Shown piece after piece: positions 1-12,084 of a DNA stretch of 64,000 nt. The notes beneath the pieces are model-generated. The model had not been told where the DNA came from. It did no database searches and was given only the letters and a program-made list of their open reading frames with translations. The position numbers and the translations under genes are program-made. The first letter of the stretch is position 1, and the number at the start of each line of letters is the position of its first letter. The DNA comes from Pontederia crassipes (lineage: Eukaryota; Streptophyta; Magnoliopsida; Commelinales; Pontederiaceae). Location of the stretch: positions 38,457,171-38,521,170 of the forward strand of contig CM060194.1 in the NCBI GenBank assembly GCA_030549335.1, written 5' to 3'.

Positions 1-807
1 GAACAAGGATTTGAATTTTGTAAGATAGTGAGCAAACTCTTACTTCACAAAATGTCAGCTGAAAAATGGCAGAGTATTTCTAAAATCACTGGTTGGTCTA
101 TTTTGGGATGTGTCATCCTTATTGACCTGTCTATATCAGAAATGTTAGACCTACTTCACATTGATTGCCTGCATTCATATACATGTTTTTCTTTTTCATT
201 TTTTCTTTAATATTTGAGGGATTGCTGGCCGACAGTCTAGTATGACAAATTATGACACCTCCACCAACAATCCCCTCACCAACATCAGTGGCACCTTGAG
301 TTTATGATACATATATCTAATGGAAAGATTGCTGCATATCACTATGTAATTTTCACCTTAGCTGCCTCAAATATTAGAATATTATTATGCCCTTTTCATT
401 ATAGGCTGTCATTAGCTGCCATAAAGATTTTCCAGATTCTAATCAGTTTTTCAATTTATTTTGAAAATTCTGTGGTTAAATCTTAAAACATTAAAAAAAA
501 GCATGGGCCTAGCTTGAACCATCCTGGACTAGTATTATGTTTTAGTACTCAAGTTTATTTTTGTCTTCCTCTTCGTTCTTCACCAGCATCTAGGCATTCA
601 ACTAAGATCATGCAGGCGTTTTTTTGTATGATTCCTGGCTATCATATGTATGATATGATTGCAATTATTCAAATCATGACATGTATTTTTTAGTTAAATT
701 AATTTTCTCTAGCTTTCCTTAGGTATACCTGTTGTACTTATTTAACCATCCAGACCTATTAAGTATATGTGGAACCGAGTTGAATCTCAGATCTTTCTTA
801 ATTTCAG
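1..807 (+). other. Upstream intron of the PMT-like gene, no coding seen
   Basis: No reading frame here resembles the part of a DUF248 methyltransferase expected before the first recognised exon. The stretch ends in a pyrimidine-rich acceptor (TTTCAG) at 802-807, directly before that exon. I therefore read it as an intron that continues past the left window edge. The N-terminal third of the protein, including the membrane anchor, must lie upstream of the window. Confidence 0.55.
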
Positions 808-3800
808 ATCTTACCAACTGTCAACTGGGGTCGGCATATAAGAGTTGTCTTAGATGTTGGTTGTGGTGTTGCAAGCTTTGGTGGTTACTTGCTGGAAAAG
901 GATGTCATTACTATGTCATTTGCTCCAAAGGATGAGCATGAAGCCCAAATACAATTTGCTCTGGAGCGTGGTATTCCGGCATTCCTCTCTGTCATTGGGA
1001 CTCAAAAGCTTCCTTTCCCTGATAATGTATTTGATTTGATCCACTGTGCAAGGTGTAGAGTCCACTGGGATGCAGATGGTAGGTTGGGCTGTTAACTTCC
1101 TGAGAGAGTCATGGTCTGACTTTGTAGTTATCTATGTGAGTGTCTTTGGTTTGTAACCTTATTGTATGCTTCTGTTTTGACTGTAGGTGGACAACCATTA
1201 TTAGAGCTTAATAGGATTCTTAGGCCTGGAGGTTTCTTTGTGTGGTCTGCAACACCAGTTTACCGTGATGATAGAAGGGATCAAACTGTCTGGAATGGTC
1301 AGTGAATTCAAATTTATTCTTCTTTCTGAAATTCATTTCTTTTCTCTTCACATTTGCCTTTGATCTCCTGCTTTTAGACATTGTTGTGGCTTGATCCTAG
1401 AGATGTTAAGTTTCTCTTTCTCTCTATCTATCTATCCCTAGGACCTTCAACCTAAGGGATGCAATCTATAATATTAATAAATATATAGACCGACTTAAAT
1501 AAAGCAAACAAAAAAAATTATATTTAATATAAGTTATATTTAAGCCAATATATTACCATAATATTATTCACCACTAATAATTCTTTAAAATTCTTTTAAT
1601 TTATAGAAAAACTTATATTAGGGCTTCTATTTAACTATCCAGTTCAGTGAAACTTTTATTAGAGTTTCAAATCCTAAAATACTTAAAATTAATAATTAAA
1701 TTATATTCGTAATGGTCAGCAGATGATGATTACTATAAAACTGTTACAAAAATTTATAAATAAAGGAATCATGATAGGTATCAAGGAAAATCAATATAAG
1801 TGAATGAGGTTACCTAAGAATTTTAAGACTGGGTGGTGCTTTGTACTTGGTTTTCTTTTTCCTCTTAATGAACTTTACCTTGCTTAAAAAATGATGGAAA
1901 TCAACTATTTAAAGATTGTTTAAATCATACAAAAGGGTTATGGAAATATGAACATGAAAAACGAATGATGAAAATAAGGGATGAAACAAGATGGACTGGG
2001 AATTCAAGATTCCTGAAGTCCAGTGGGGTGTCTACTTTCTGGAGGGGCATCTCAAAGGTCCTACTCAAGAATCGATCACTTTTTAGACCACAGATTAGCT
2101 CAAGTTTCTTGTTCTGGAACTTTGGGCATTTTCTCCAGTCGTTTTCCTAGAGTATTTGCAATTGCCCGTGACAAGGATGCCACTCCCGGTGAAGTCTGGA
2201 CCTGCCCCAAGAACTCTGCCCAGGGCTGTTGGGCGTCTTGCTTCACCTCTGCCCTGTTGGATCAGAGAGTTTCTGAGTTTCTAGAGATTCTGCAGTCAAT
2301 CTCCCATCTCCAGCTCGACAACTCAAGAAGGGATAGCTGGGTGTGGGTTGGTGACACCTTGTCTCTCTGATCAGTGTATAAGTTTCTGAGGGGACAGATG
2401 CACAATACTGATGATGAATTCCTGAAGGATTGCAGGCAGATTTGGATGGCAGATTTCGTTTAAAATTTTGGATTTTATTATAAAATAAGTTGTGTCGCAA
2501 TGTATTAATATTATTTTTGATTCTATAATAAATGTAGTATTATTCATAAGATTCACGTTTATTTTTATTTTATAATGAATATAATGTTATACATAGGATT
2601 TTCATTAATTTTTATTTAATTAATATTATTTTTTTGCAATATAATACTAAGTTAATTATAATAAATGATCAATAAAACAATTATTTATTATTAGATGAAA
2701 TAAATTTATTTGAAATTTATTTATAATGTATTAATAATATATATATACACACACATATATATATTAATAAATTAATTGGTAATAGTTCTAAAAGTAGGGC
2801 TGCCTAATTTTAGATCTATACCTACTAAAAGCAAAAAAAATACGACTCAATTCTTGGTAGAAGCAAGAACTCAAGTCCTTGAATTCTCGGTCACATGATG
2901 GTTTGACCGGAATACAAGTTTTGCTCATTTTTTGCCGTTGTTTAACAAAACTAGCAAGTAAATTACACGGATCGTCCTCTGACTTGGGATCAATATTTGA
3001 ATGGTCCCCCGACTTTAATTTATAACTAGATTCTACTCGAACTTTATTTTTCTTGCACGCTTAATCCTAACCGCCAATAGACAGTTCCTCGGATACACCA
3101 CTGACACGACACAAGAAAAATAATAAAATAATATTAAAAATTAATAAAAAATAAAAAATGGCAGCCGCCCGAAGGGCACCGGCCCCCTTTGGAAGCTCGC
3201 CGGCGTGCGGCGAGCTCGCACAGGCATCGACGAGTTGTAGAGGGGGCGTCAGGGGGCCGACAAGCTCGCACAGGGGCCGACGTCTCCCTTCCTCTCGCGC
3301 GCGCCTACGACAGGCGTGCGAGAGAAGGGGGGCATCGGCCCCTGCTTGCCGCGCCGTCGATGAGTTGCAGAGGGGGCCGGCCCCCCTTTTCTCCTTCGCC
3401 AGCGCCCCCCTTCCCCTCTCCTCTCCGGTACCGGAGGGGAGGGGGGATGGGGCGTCACCCCCCTTGCTTTGGTTTTTTATTTTGTTATTTTGTTATATTT
3501 TTATATTATTTTATTATTTTTTCTTCGATGATGTCAGCGATGTAATCAGGGAACTGACAATTGCTGGTCAGGAGAATGGCGCATGTAAGAAAAGGAAAGA
3601 TCGAGGACATTCCGATTATAAATTGAAATCGGGGGGCCGGGTAGCTACCGCACCCAAAATTGGGGGAACGGTCTCTCTAATTTACCCTAAAACTAGCTGG
3701 TCCAGGTGCCAAACACTGCATTGTAGCATTTTTGTGGCCCACGGATGATGTCGTTTTCTCGATTTGGACTTGTATTTATAAAAAGTGACCTGGTTGTTAA

Positions 3801-5724
3801 TCATCCTTTTTATCTCTCAAGAAAAATAAGGGATGAAATTATGAGTTGGATGTGCAAAAGAAAAGTAGTTTTTTAATATTTGTTTTTTTGGAAATGGGAA
3901 AGGATGATTGCCATGTTAGCAATCATCCAATTTTTTTGTTGTGGGATAATATGTACAAGTTCAATAAAATTTTAAACATGTTTGCCATGTTTCAATGCTT
4001 GCGATCATCCAATTTTTGAATATTTGTTAGTGAGGATATAAGATGAAAAATTAACATAAAAAAGATATACATTTTATCTTAAAAGAGGAGATTTAATGAT
4101 GTTAAATTGTTAACATATCTATTAAGTATTAATAGGTAATATTAATTATTTCTTCCCTAACACATTTCAATATAAAATTTAATGGGTCAATACTTAGGTC
4201 TGCCCCAGTTAGTCTTCTTAGGAAGAAACAGAGGACATACATAAAAAAGATCACCTGGCTTAACAATTGTATCTAGCTAACTGGATGAATGTTTACTGAA
4301 ATCTTTATGCAGCTATGGTTGCCTTGGCTAAGTCTTTTTGCTGGAAGACATTAGTGAAATCGACTGATAACTTGGGGATTGGGGTTGTTGTTTATCAAAA
4401 GCCAGTCTCAAACTCCTGTTATGAGCAAAGGAAAGAAAAAAATCCTCCACTGTGCGTTGAAAAGGATGGAATTGATATTGCCTGGTATTAATTGCCTAGA
4501 CTTAGTATTTTGTGCAGTAATACATGAAAGATTTTTCTTGTATTATCCTTATTGATTTCTGTAACAGGTATGCCCCTCTTGACAGCTGTCTTCCCCCCAT
4601 TCCAGTTACCCTTGAGAATAATTGGCCCGCCTCCTGGCCTGGAAGACTTAATAGTGTATCTTCAAGTAATCATGAAGAATCTAATGGTGGAGTAGCTCAA
4701 ACAATATTATATGATGATGGAAAGCAATGGGAAAAGCTTGTAGCTGAAGTATACATGCATAATGTCGGAATCAATTGGTCAGATATCCGGAATGTAATGG
4801 ACATGAATGCTGGCTTTGGAGGGTATGTCACTTTATTATTTTGATATTTCCTAGTACATATGTAATTTAGTCTAATCTGTATGCTTTTACTACCTTATGC
4901 AGACCACATATTACATCACTATCCAATATTTTCTTCATTTTGTATAAAGATGTTCTACTATTTGATCTGATGGCTAAAAAACTTGTTTTCCAATCTCCGT
5001 TCAAGAAGTGTTTGCCTGTCTTCTATAAAATAATGCAACAATTTTTTATTTTAAGATCTAGTCTATCTGTATTTCCATCACTCGAAGTTTTCAAGGGTAT
5101 TATGCCTCCTGCCTCCCTGGTTCTTCACTTTAACAATGTGTTCTTTTGTTGCCTTGCATTCTCTTTCCTAGTTCATTCAAATACTAACTGCTCTCATCAT
5201 ATTAAGAGGCTTTACAATGTTTTCAGATTTGCCGCAGCACTTGTGACACAACCTCTCTGGGTTATAAACACAGTACCTATTCATGGGCCAGATACATTAC
5301 AGACTATCTTTGACAGAGGACTTATAGGGATATACCATGATTGGTGTGAGGCCTTCAACACTTATCCTCGGACATATGATCTCCTTCATTCCTCTTTTCT
5401 CTTTGAGAAACTTAGTCAGAGGTGAGGAAATGAACTTAGCCGACCCCACCTAGTGGGATAAGGCTTTGTTGTTGTTGTTGTTTGTTTCATGTTTACGTTT
5501 CTATTTTGCTCTATTCCAGATGCGACATTGCGGATGTAGTGGTGGAAATGGATCGAATAGTGAGACCAAATGGATGGGTTCTGATCCAGGATAGAACAGA
5601 GATGGTCAAAAGATTGCAGTCAATGCTACAGTCTCTTCATTGGTCCACTAGTGTTCAAAATGAGCAGATTCTTGTTGGCAAAAAGAGTTTTTGGCGCCCT
5701 GATACTGTAGCATTAGAGCCATGA
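808..5724 (+). CDS. Putative methyltransferase, PMT/DUF248 family (PMT23-like), 3' part of gene
   Basis: Six exons join in frame with GT/AG borders: 808-1078, 1187-1297, 4313-4484, 4568-4822, 5227-5421 and 5520-5724 (TGA stop). They encode about 402 residues, the C-terminal two thirds of a plant putative SAM-dependent methyltransferase (Methyltransf_29). The first exon carries the SAM-binding motif [14 protein letters not shown], followed by [23 protein letters not shown] across the first splice. Later exons give the [16 protein letters not shown] motif, the [25 protein letters not shown] block, and a C-terminus ending in GKKSFWRPD. Family members are type II Golgi proteins linked to cell-wall polysaccharide methylation (quasimodo/TSD2 relatives). 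This is family knowledge, not shown here. The C-terminal wording is closer to Arabidopsis PMT23 than to PMT24-27, from memory. No stops or frameshifts occur in the exons, so the gene looks functional. The second intron (1298-4312) has been enlarged by transposons. Confidence 0.9.
2020..2465 (+). mobile_element. LINE (L1-type) C-terminal fragment in PMT intron
   Basis: The + frames around 2023-2460 read [19 protein letters not shown] and then, after a frameshift, [23 protein letters not shown]. This order (FPRLF.ls..K.a.v, then DSW.W..d..G.FSVKS.Y) is typical of the segment before the zf-RVT domain of plant L1-type LINEs. No reverse transcriptase core, poly-A tail or target duplication was found, so it is a short decayed piece. 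It lies inside the 3-kb intron of the PMT-like gene, in the same orientation. Confidence 0.6.
2956..3688. mobile_element. Long-TIR non-autonomous element (MULE-like), 733 bp, in PMT intron
   Basis: The element is bounded by a perfect 9-bp direct repeat, AAAACTAGC, at 2947-2955 and 3689-3697. Its ends are inverted repeats about 110 bp long: the left end AAGTAAATTACACGG pairs with the reverse complement of the right end, AGGGTAAATTAGAGAG. Pairing continues in blocks such as CCCCGA.TT.AATTTATAA. A 9-bp target duplication and long TIRs are the hallmarks of Mutator-like elements. The core (about 3158-3470) is very GC-rich and internally repetitive. It gives long open frames on both strands that look like composition artefacts, and no transposase is present. 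The GC-rich core could be captured host sequence, but I do not recognise it. Confidence 0.8.
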
Positions 5725-7309
5725 TTTGAATTCTCCAAATTCTTGTCAGTGTACATGGTTAACTGCATTAGTTGATGGTAATTGGACTTTGTCTACTGAA
5801 CCCTCATACGAACCCTCTCAAAAAAAAAAAGGAGAAAAAACGAAACCTCATAGGAAGACAATAGGCCGCATCACTTTAGCTCTGATAATTAGCCTGTGCT
5901 TTCAAATTTCCAGGAACTCCCATCATTCACGGTATGTCAAATTTCAAGTCTCAAGTCGCTTCAGATAAATTTTAATATTTTTTTGGTGAGTACAGGTTAC
6001 TGTAGATGTTAGGAAATGCTATAGTATAGTTATTATTTTTTTGTACAGAATTATTGTTTTTTTTCAAGCATTGCTACATCCTCCTAATAATCAATCTAAA
6101 AATCCTCTTGAAAGGTCACAATGGCATGCATCGTAATTTTATTATTTTTTGGGGGTATTATAATTATGTGAGTATTAAGAAGATTTTTAGGAGGATGAGT
6201 TAGGAGAATTTAACATTTTTGTTTTTTTTCCCCTGGTTCCATTCTTGGTGGCTGACATTCTCTGTAAAGAATGACAGAGCTCCAGCTTTTTAAGCTCCCA
6301 TCTTTTAATGAACTTCATTGCAAATTTCTTTGTGAGTAACATTTTTTTTTTGAGATTGTAAAAGATGAATGCCATGTTTTTCAATCATTCAGTTTTGTTT
6401 TATTTCTGTGGACTATATGTACAAGTTCAATATTTGAATTGAATAAAATACATGCATTGTTTATTCGCCAGTGCCTCATGAAGTGTTGTGCCATCAATCA
6501 AGTTCTCCACATACAAAAAAAAAAAAAGAACACTTATGACGAACGTGGCCATAGAAAGGGTCACCGCTTGGATACATACATATGTGATGTTTTCTTGCCA
6601 ATGACCTCCACTCCTAAACATAAGATGTGTCAAGTGTCAACCTACTTGCAATCAGCCATTGCCCACGCTGCCTTCGCCATTGGGCATGCAGAAAATAATA
6701 CACATGTAACATCCAGAGCTCATCATGCTAAATATGTCTTGGTGAGAAGCATAAAAAAATAATCTCCATCCAGTAGTAGTACACTGCCTTAACTAAGAAG
6801 TTACTTGGGGTCCATATTCATGAATCCACCTGAGATTCACGGCGCAAAGCCCTCCGGGAGTAGGAGATTCTCAGATATGACAACAATCCAATAAAATTAG
6901 GTGTCTATATCCCATTGGATAACAACCACTATTGCTTGGTGCTTTTGAGCTATTGCATACAATCATGGAAAAAGGACACCTTGAGGGATCCTTTGAAGCT
7001 CAAGTATCCTTCTAGAAGACAAATCTGGTTTCAAAGCAAGAACCTTCGAAGAACTAGGATACTCGATAATACCGCCCTCTAGAAAGCTGATGAACCATAC
7101 AATGTACTTACTTGAGTCTCCCATAGATCCGTATGTCCATGCAAACATTATTGATGACTAGATGCCCTTAGTTTGTCGTGTGAGTTTGACTGGTCATTTT
7201 TCTAATAGTGCTTCTTTCCTCTTTTTAAGGTCATGAATATTAAGACAACCTAATATAACTAAGCCAGTCGCTAAGGTTTGGGGAGGGATGTGTAGCTTTC
7301 TTTGAGGTT
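5725..7309. other. 3' flank of PMT-like gene, no gene seen
   Basis: The first few hundred bases after the TGA are the probable 3' UTR. AATAAA-like sequence occurs near 6440 (TTGAATAAAATA). Short open frames at 6187-6762 have no recognisable similarity and are broken by homopolymers. A segment at 6238-6300 recurs at 35165-35228, and one at 6355-6445 resembles intron sequence at 3890-3985; see findings. Confidence 0.45.
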
Positions 7310-7689
7310 TGTTGGAGTTAGTTAGGTGGAGCTTGATTACAGGTCTAATTAATTTATTGTTAGTTATGGTAGAAAAAACTTGGAAGATTGTAACTTCCTT
7401 ATAATCATAATATGGGGAGATTGAGTAGTTATCATAATTGAATTGTTACCCAAGACACATATTCGCTAGCGGTTATGCACTATATATTGTGGAAATTTAG
7501 GTAATGCATGTAAAATAAGATAGACATCTGAATATAGTGAAACTCCGTGTGATGACCGTGGACGTAGGAGACAATTTTCGAACTACATAAAATGTGTGTG
7601 ATTTCTTATTATTCTTCTACTATTTGTTCATCGAATTCTTCCAAACATCAGTATCAACAGTTTGTTGATATCGAGGTTATTTCACAACA
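7310..7689 (+). repeat. 5' LTR of copia element A
   Basis: Begins TGTTGGAGTTAG and ends CACAACA. It matches the 3' LTR along its length, for example the shared stretches TGCACTATATATTGTGG and TTCATCGAATTCTTCCAAACATC. Divergence by eye is appreciable, so the insertion is not recent. Confidence 0.8.
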
Positions 7690-7690
7690 A

Positions 7691-7703
7691 TTGGTATCAT
7701 AGC
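7691..7703 (+). promoter_or_regulatory. Primer-binding site of copia element A
   Basis: TTGGTATCATAGC, one base after the 5' LTR, is close to the initiator-methionine tRNA complement (TGGTATCAGAGC) used by plant copia elements. Confidence 0.75.
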
Positions 7704-7734
7704 TTCGGCAAGGAGTCCGTGAATAGTGGGAGCG

Positions 7735-10700
7735 ATGAAGACAAAGGACAACAAGGTGAAGATTGAGAAGTTCGATGGTAGAGTCTTCGGCTTCTAAAAG
7801 ATGCAGATAGAGGATTATCAGTATCAGAAGAAATTGCACGAGTCTCTCTATGAAGAAAAACTTGAGGCGATGAGCGATACGAACCGGGCGCTCCTCGACT
7901 GATAGACACTTGATGTTATCAGACTTGACATTGGCGTAAAACGTAGCCTTCAATATCGTGAATGAGAAGACCACAATGTGTTTAACGAAGGCATTATAAA
8001 ATATGTATGAGAAGCCGTCTGCATCAAATAAGGTGTATTTGATGAGAAGATTGTTCAACTTAGCTTCAGTCATGGATCACATCAACGAATTCAACATTAT
8101 CATTACACAGTTGAATTCGATGAGTATCACTTTTGTTAATGAAGTGAGAATTTTGATCTTATTGTCATCTTTGCCAGAAAGTTGGAGTGCAATTGTGACG
8201 GTGGTTTCTTCCGGTTCAACGAAGTTGAAGCTCAATGATATTTGAGATATGATTTCGAACAAAGATGTTCACAGAAGAGAATCAGAAGAAGAGCCTCAAG
8301 CTCGACATTGGGTGCAGAGGAAAGGGGAAGAATACAAACAAAACAAAGGAAGATCAAATACAAGGCGAAGAAGTCAGTCGAGTACCGGTGAATTTATATG
8401 CTAAAATTGCAAGAAGAAAGGTCACATAAAGAAAAATTGCAGCGCACATAAGAAGAAAAGGAATGAGGAGTTGGCGAATGCTGCTACAAAAAAAGTGCAT
8501 TGGTTCTGAGTGTTGACAGTTCGACAGAATCCTAGATTTTAGATTCTGGAGCTTCATATCATTCCACATCACAAGGGAGTGTATGAAAGATTACACTATC
8601 TATAACTTTGGCAAGGTTTATCTGGCTGATGATAAAGCATCGGATGTTGCGGGGAAGGAAAATGTAAAGATTGTCACTGATAATGGAACAACCTGGAAGC
8701 TAAAAGTTGTTCGATGACAAATCTTTCGCAAGTATATGGAGTCAATGTTGTAGTATATCCATAGAATTCAAGTATTAGAATTATAAGATTCTAAATGATA
8801 TATATCTAAATGATCAGAAAAGAGAGAAATAATAATAAAATTGAAAAGACTCAAAATCAAAGATGACGAAAAAGACAACGGTAATTGTTTAAGATTTGCT
8901 AATAGAAGAAAAAGAATTTCTAGGGCTTTGAATCCACCTAGGGTGTTGATTATAGAGATTTTAAAGATAATGAAATCATGAACGCTCTATTCAATCTTCA
9001 AAAGTTATGCATCTCTTTTTTAGACAAACACAATTCTAATTAAAATAATAAACGCCTACTTTCGTGGTCAGTTAGATTATTTTAATTGCATTATAAATCA
9101 AGATTCATGAGTAAAATTATTCTCCTTATTTGTAAGAAACAATACATTTCATGTCATTCAATTGAACTAATTTTGATTAAAAAACTTTCGTAATCAATAA
9201 GAGCTTAAGTTGTTTCATTAGATGGCCAATCCAATAAAAAATGTCATGAAAATATGAATGGCAAAAAGCCTCTTAGATTATGTAAAAATCATATCTATAA
9301 CCAAACCCTAAATTTCATCTAACCCTAGAAAATAGAGTTTAGTAACGTATGGAGAAAGAAATCATCATCAAAACACACGAGTTCATGAAAATAGAATGAA
9401 ATTAAGTCTCAGAAAGGTACAAAAAATGAAGAGAAAATATAGTCCGTTCCAACCATCTTGATCTCCTTAAAAACAAGGTATGGACTCCCTTTTTCGTCAT
9501 CCAAATTCCTCTTTATACTTCCCTCAAATTAGGGTTACAAAATGTCCAAAATACCTCAGAAATTAGCCCAATACGGTTAGAAAATGTATGATACGGCCGC
9601 AACGACAACGCTACGGTCTGGTCGTATTTTTCTCAAAACAATATGGTCTGAGTGGCGACAATACGGGCGTTACTACTTTAATACGAACGGGTCGTATTTT
9701 CTGATACAAGTGTAATACGGTCATCGTCTGATTGATATAGTCCAATGCTCTCTGATATGGCCTAGTGCTCTCTGATACGATAAGCCCGTATTTCGTGTTG
9801 CGAGTGCGATACGGCCTAGCAACCTCCAATACTGTTGTGTGCTAAAAAAATATGGGATGGCTGTATTGTTCCCCTTTTCTGGTGATTTCATGTCTTTGTG
9901 TCGATATTCGAAAGTTCCTGAAACATGTAAAGAAATAGTATAGATTCTGAAATCTTTAACATATGTAATCAAATGATAAAAAATATAACTCTAATAAGTT
10001 GATAATCACATCAAAATTAATGCATAAATACTCAATTAACATTTGACATATACCGGGACTAAAGAGGAATCTAATCTCGGTTGGACAACTTTACTCAAAG
10101 GGTTACACTATTATGTTTGGAGGTAACACTGGAAGGTCACCAATGGAGCCATGGTGATCGCACGAGACAGCAAGCTAGGTACTTTGTACAGGTCGTCGAA
10201 TGCAAAGATTATTGCAGCAACTGATTCGGATGATATGTCTTAAGTCTAGCATTGTAAACTTGGGCATATAAGTGAAAAGGGGATGAAGGTTCTGCACAAG
10301 ATGAGTTGACTACCAGGTCTAAAGTCAGTCGACGGTGGACTTTGTGAAAGTTGTATGCTGGGTAAGCATAAGAAAGTCACATTCAACAAAATACCAAAGA
10401 TGCAGAAGAGTGGCAAGTTAGAGCTTGTGCACACAGATGTGTGGGGGCCATCTTCAATTCATCCCTAGACAAGTCACTGTTTTATGTGACATTCATTGAT
10501 GATTATTACAGGAAGGTATAGGTTTATTTTGTGAAAAGTAAATATGATGTGTTTTCTATTTTTAAAAAATGGAAGAAGTAGGTAGAGAATGAAGTAAGTG
10601 TCAAAATCAGGTGTTTGCGGTTCAACAATGACCGTGAGTACATGAGCTATGAGTTCAAAGAGATATGTGAGGAACATGTCATTAGGATGGAGATGATAGT

Positions 10701-11633
10701 TCCGAAGACGCCGAAGCATAACGGAGTTGTTGAATGAATGAATAGGACGCTGAATGGGCGTGCCAGGAGTATGAGGATTCATCCGAGGTCATTTTGGATA
10801 GATGCAATGAATACAATTGCATACCTGATCAATCGCGGACCATCTGTATCATTGAAGAACAAAATATCAAAGGAGGTTTGTAGTGATAAGGAGGTGGATC
10901 TTTCTCATATGAGGATTTTCAGTTGCCTATCATATGTGCATATTGATTCTACATATAGAGACAAGCTAGATGTTAAGTCTTAGAGGTGTTTTTTTATTGG
11001 TTATAGTTATGATGAGTTTGGATGTCATTTTTGGGATAATGAGAACAGAAAAATTATCTTAAAGAAAATGTGGTGTTCCATGAAAAGACCATATATAAAG
11101 ACAAGTGTGTTGTAGAATATGATAATGTAGGGGAAAAAGGCAAAGCTCAAGTGGAAGTTAAGGGCATTTCAAATGATGTCTTCAGGTCACATAAGATTAT
11201 TCATCTAAAGTGATATAAATTGGATCGAGTACTCCACCTCCTATCAAGAGATCTACTCGGGAGATAAGATAACTTGTAAGGTACTCTCCTTCTCAGATTT
11301 TCATATTGCTAACCGATATTGGTAATAGAGTGTTTCAGAAAATTCTTGATAGTTGATGATTTTGTCAAATGGGAGTTAGCAAGGCAGGATGAAATGAATT
11401 CGTTGTACAATGATAAAATTTGGGTGTTGATAAAATTGTTTAAAGATGAAAAAAGCGTTGCACAAGAAGTGGTTGTACAAGACCAATGAAGAGTCAGGTG
11501 GTGGTGACAGAAAATTGAGGTTCGATGCAACCTCGGGTTCCCTTCAAGATTAGTTGCAAGAAGAAGCCATCCAGAGTTCGGGCACAAGCAATTGTAGTTC
11601 AATCTCAAGAGAATCAGTCTTCAAATGGAAGAT
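7735..11633 (+). pseudogene. gag-pol pseudogene of copia element A
   Basis: The reading starts at ATG 7735 (MKTKDNKVKIEKFDG). A CCHC zinc knuckle lies near 8400-8440 (NCKKKGHIKKNC, first Cys mutated), followed by a protease region at about 8525-8570 (ILDSGASYHST, catalytic DSGA kept). After the nested solo LTR come the pre-integrase GLKRNLISVGQL and an integrase stretch (KSGKLELVHTDVWGPSS, then NRTLNGRARS). The RT start (MNSLYDNKIWVL...KKWLYKT) is present at about 11390-11500. The rest of RT and RNase H are missing. Stops and frameshifts occur throughout. Confidence 0.8.
8715..10041 (-). repeat. Solo LTR (Ty3/gypsy-type) nested in copia element A
   Basis: The copia reading KLKVVR | HIPGLKRNLISVG is split exactly here. 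The insert begins TGACAAATC and ends TTAACA, and is flanked by TTCGA (8710-8714) and TTTGA (10042-10046), a 5-bp duplication with one mismatch. It has no coding domain and is 1327 bp long, which fits a single gypsy LTR left after LTR-LTR recombination. On the - strand it starts TGTTAATTGAG. I chose this orientation from its general resemblance to gypsy LTRs, which is weak. A patch at about 9555-9830 repeats ATACGG/CGTATT motifs. Confidence 0.65.
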
Positions 11634-12084
11634 TATTGGTGTTAGTTAGGTGTAGCATGATTTTAGACCTAACTAATTTGTTGTTAGTTATGATAAGAAG
11701 AACCTGTGAAATTGTAACTTCCTTGTAATAATAGTTTAAAGAGATTGAGTGATTATCATAACTGTCTTATTTGTTAGATATGGAGTTGTGAAGAATCGGG
11801 ATAAGATATGCGGTTATCCTGAATTATTACCCAAAGCACATATCTAGTAGTGGTTATGCACTATATATTGTGGGGATCTATGTAATGCATGTAAGATAAG
11901 ATAGAACTCTGAATACAGTTAAACTCTATGTGACGGCCGTGGACGTAAGAGATAATCTTCGAACCACATAAAATCTACGTGTTTTTCTTTATGTGATTTT
12001 TTGTTATTCTTCCACTATTTATTCATCGAATTCTTCCAAACATCGGTATCAACGATTTGTTGATATCGAGGTTATTCCACAACA
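11634..12084 (+). repeat. 3' LTR of copia element A
   Basis: Homologous to 7310-7689. The start is altered (TATTGGTG instead of TGTTGGAG) and it ends CCACAACA. It is longer than the left LTR (451 versus 380 bp) because of an extra stretch around 11765-11815. It is followed directly by the AGGTT target duplication. Confidence 0.8.

Larger units (their letters stand above)
7310..12084 (+). mobile_element. Copia element A (Ty1/copia, Tork-like), decayed
   Basis: LTRs at 7310-7689 and 11634-12084 are flanked by a perfect 5-bp target duplication, AGGTT, at 7305-7309 and 12085-12089. A primer-binding site follows the left LTR. The order gag, zinc knuckle, protease, integrase and start of reverse transcriptase fits Ty1/copia. 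The RT core and RNase H are deleted and the frames carry many stops, so it cannot move by itself. A 1.3-kb solo LTR is inserted at 8715-10041. Confidence 0.85.

Noticed and set aside
3158..3748. 196-residue open frame in PMT intron
   Set aside because: It runs across the right TIR and TSD of the foldback element, overlaps open frames on both strands, and consists of Arg/Ala/Pro-rich repeats driven by GC content.
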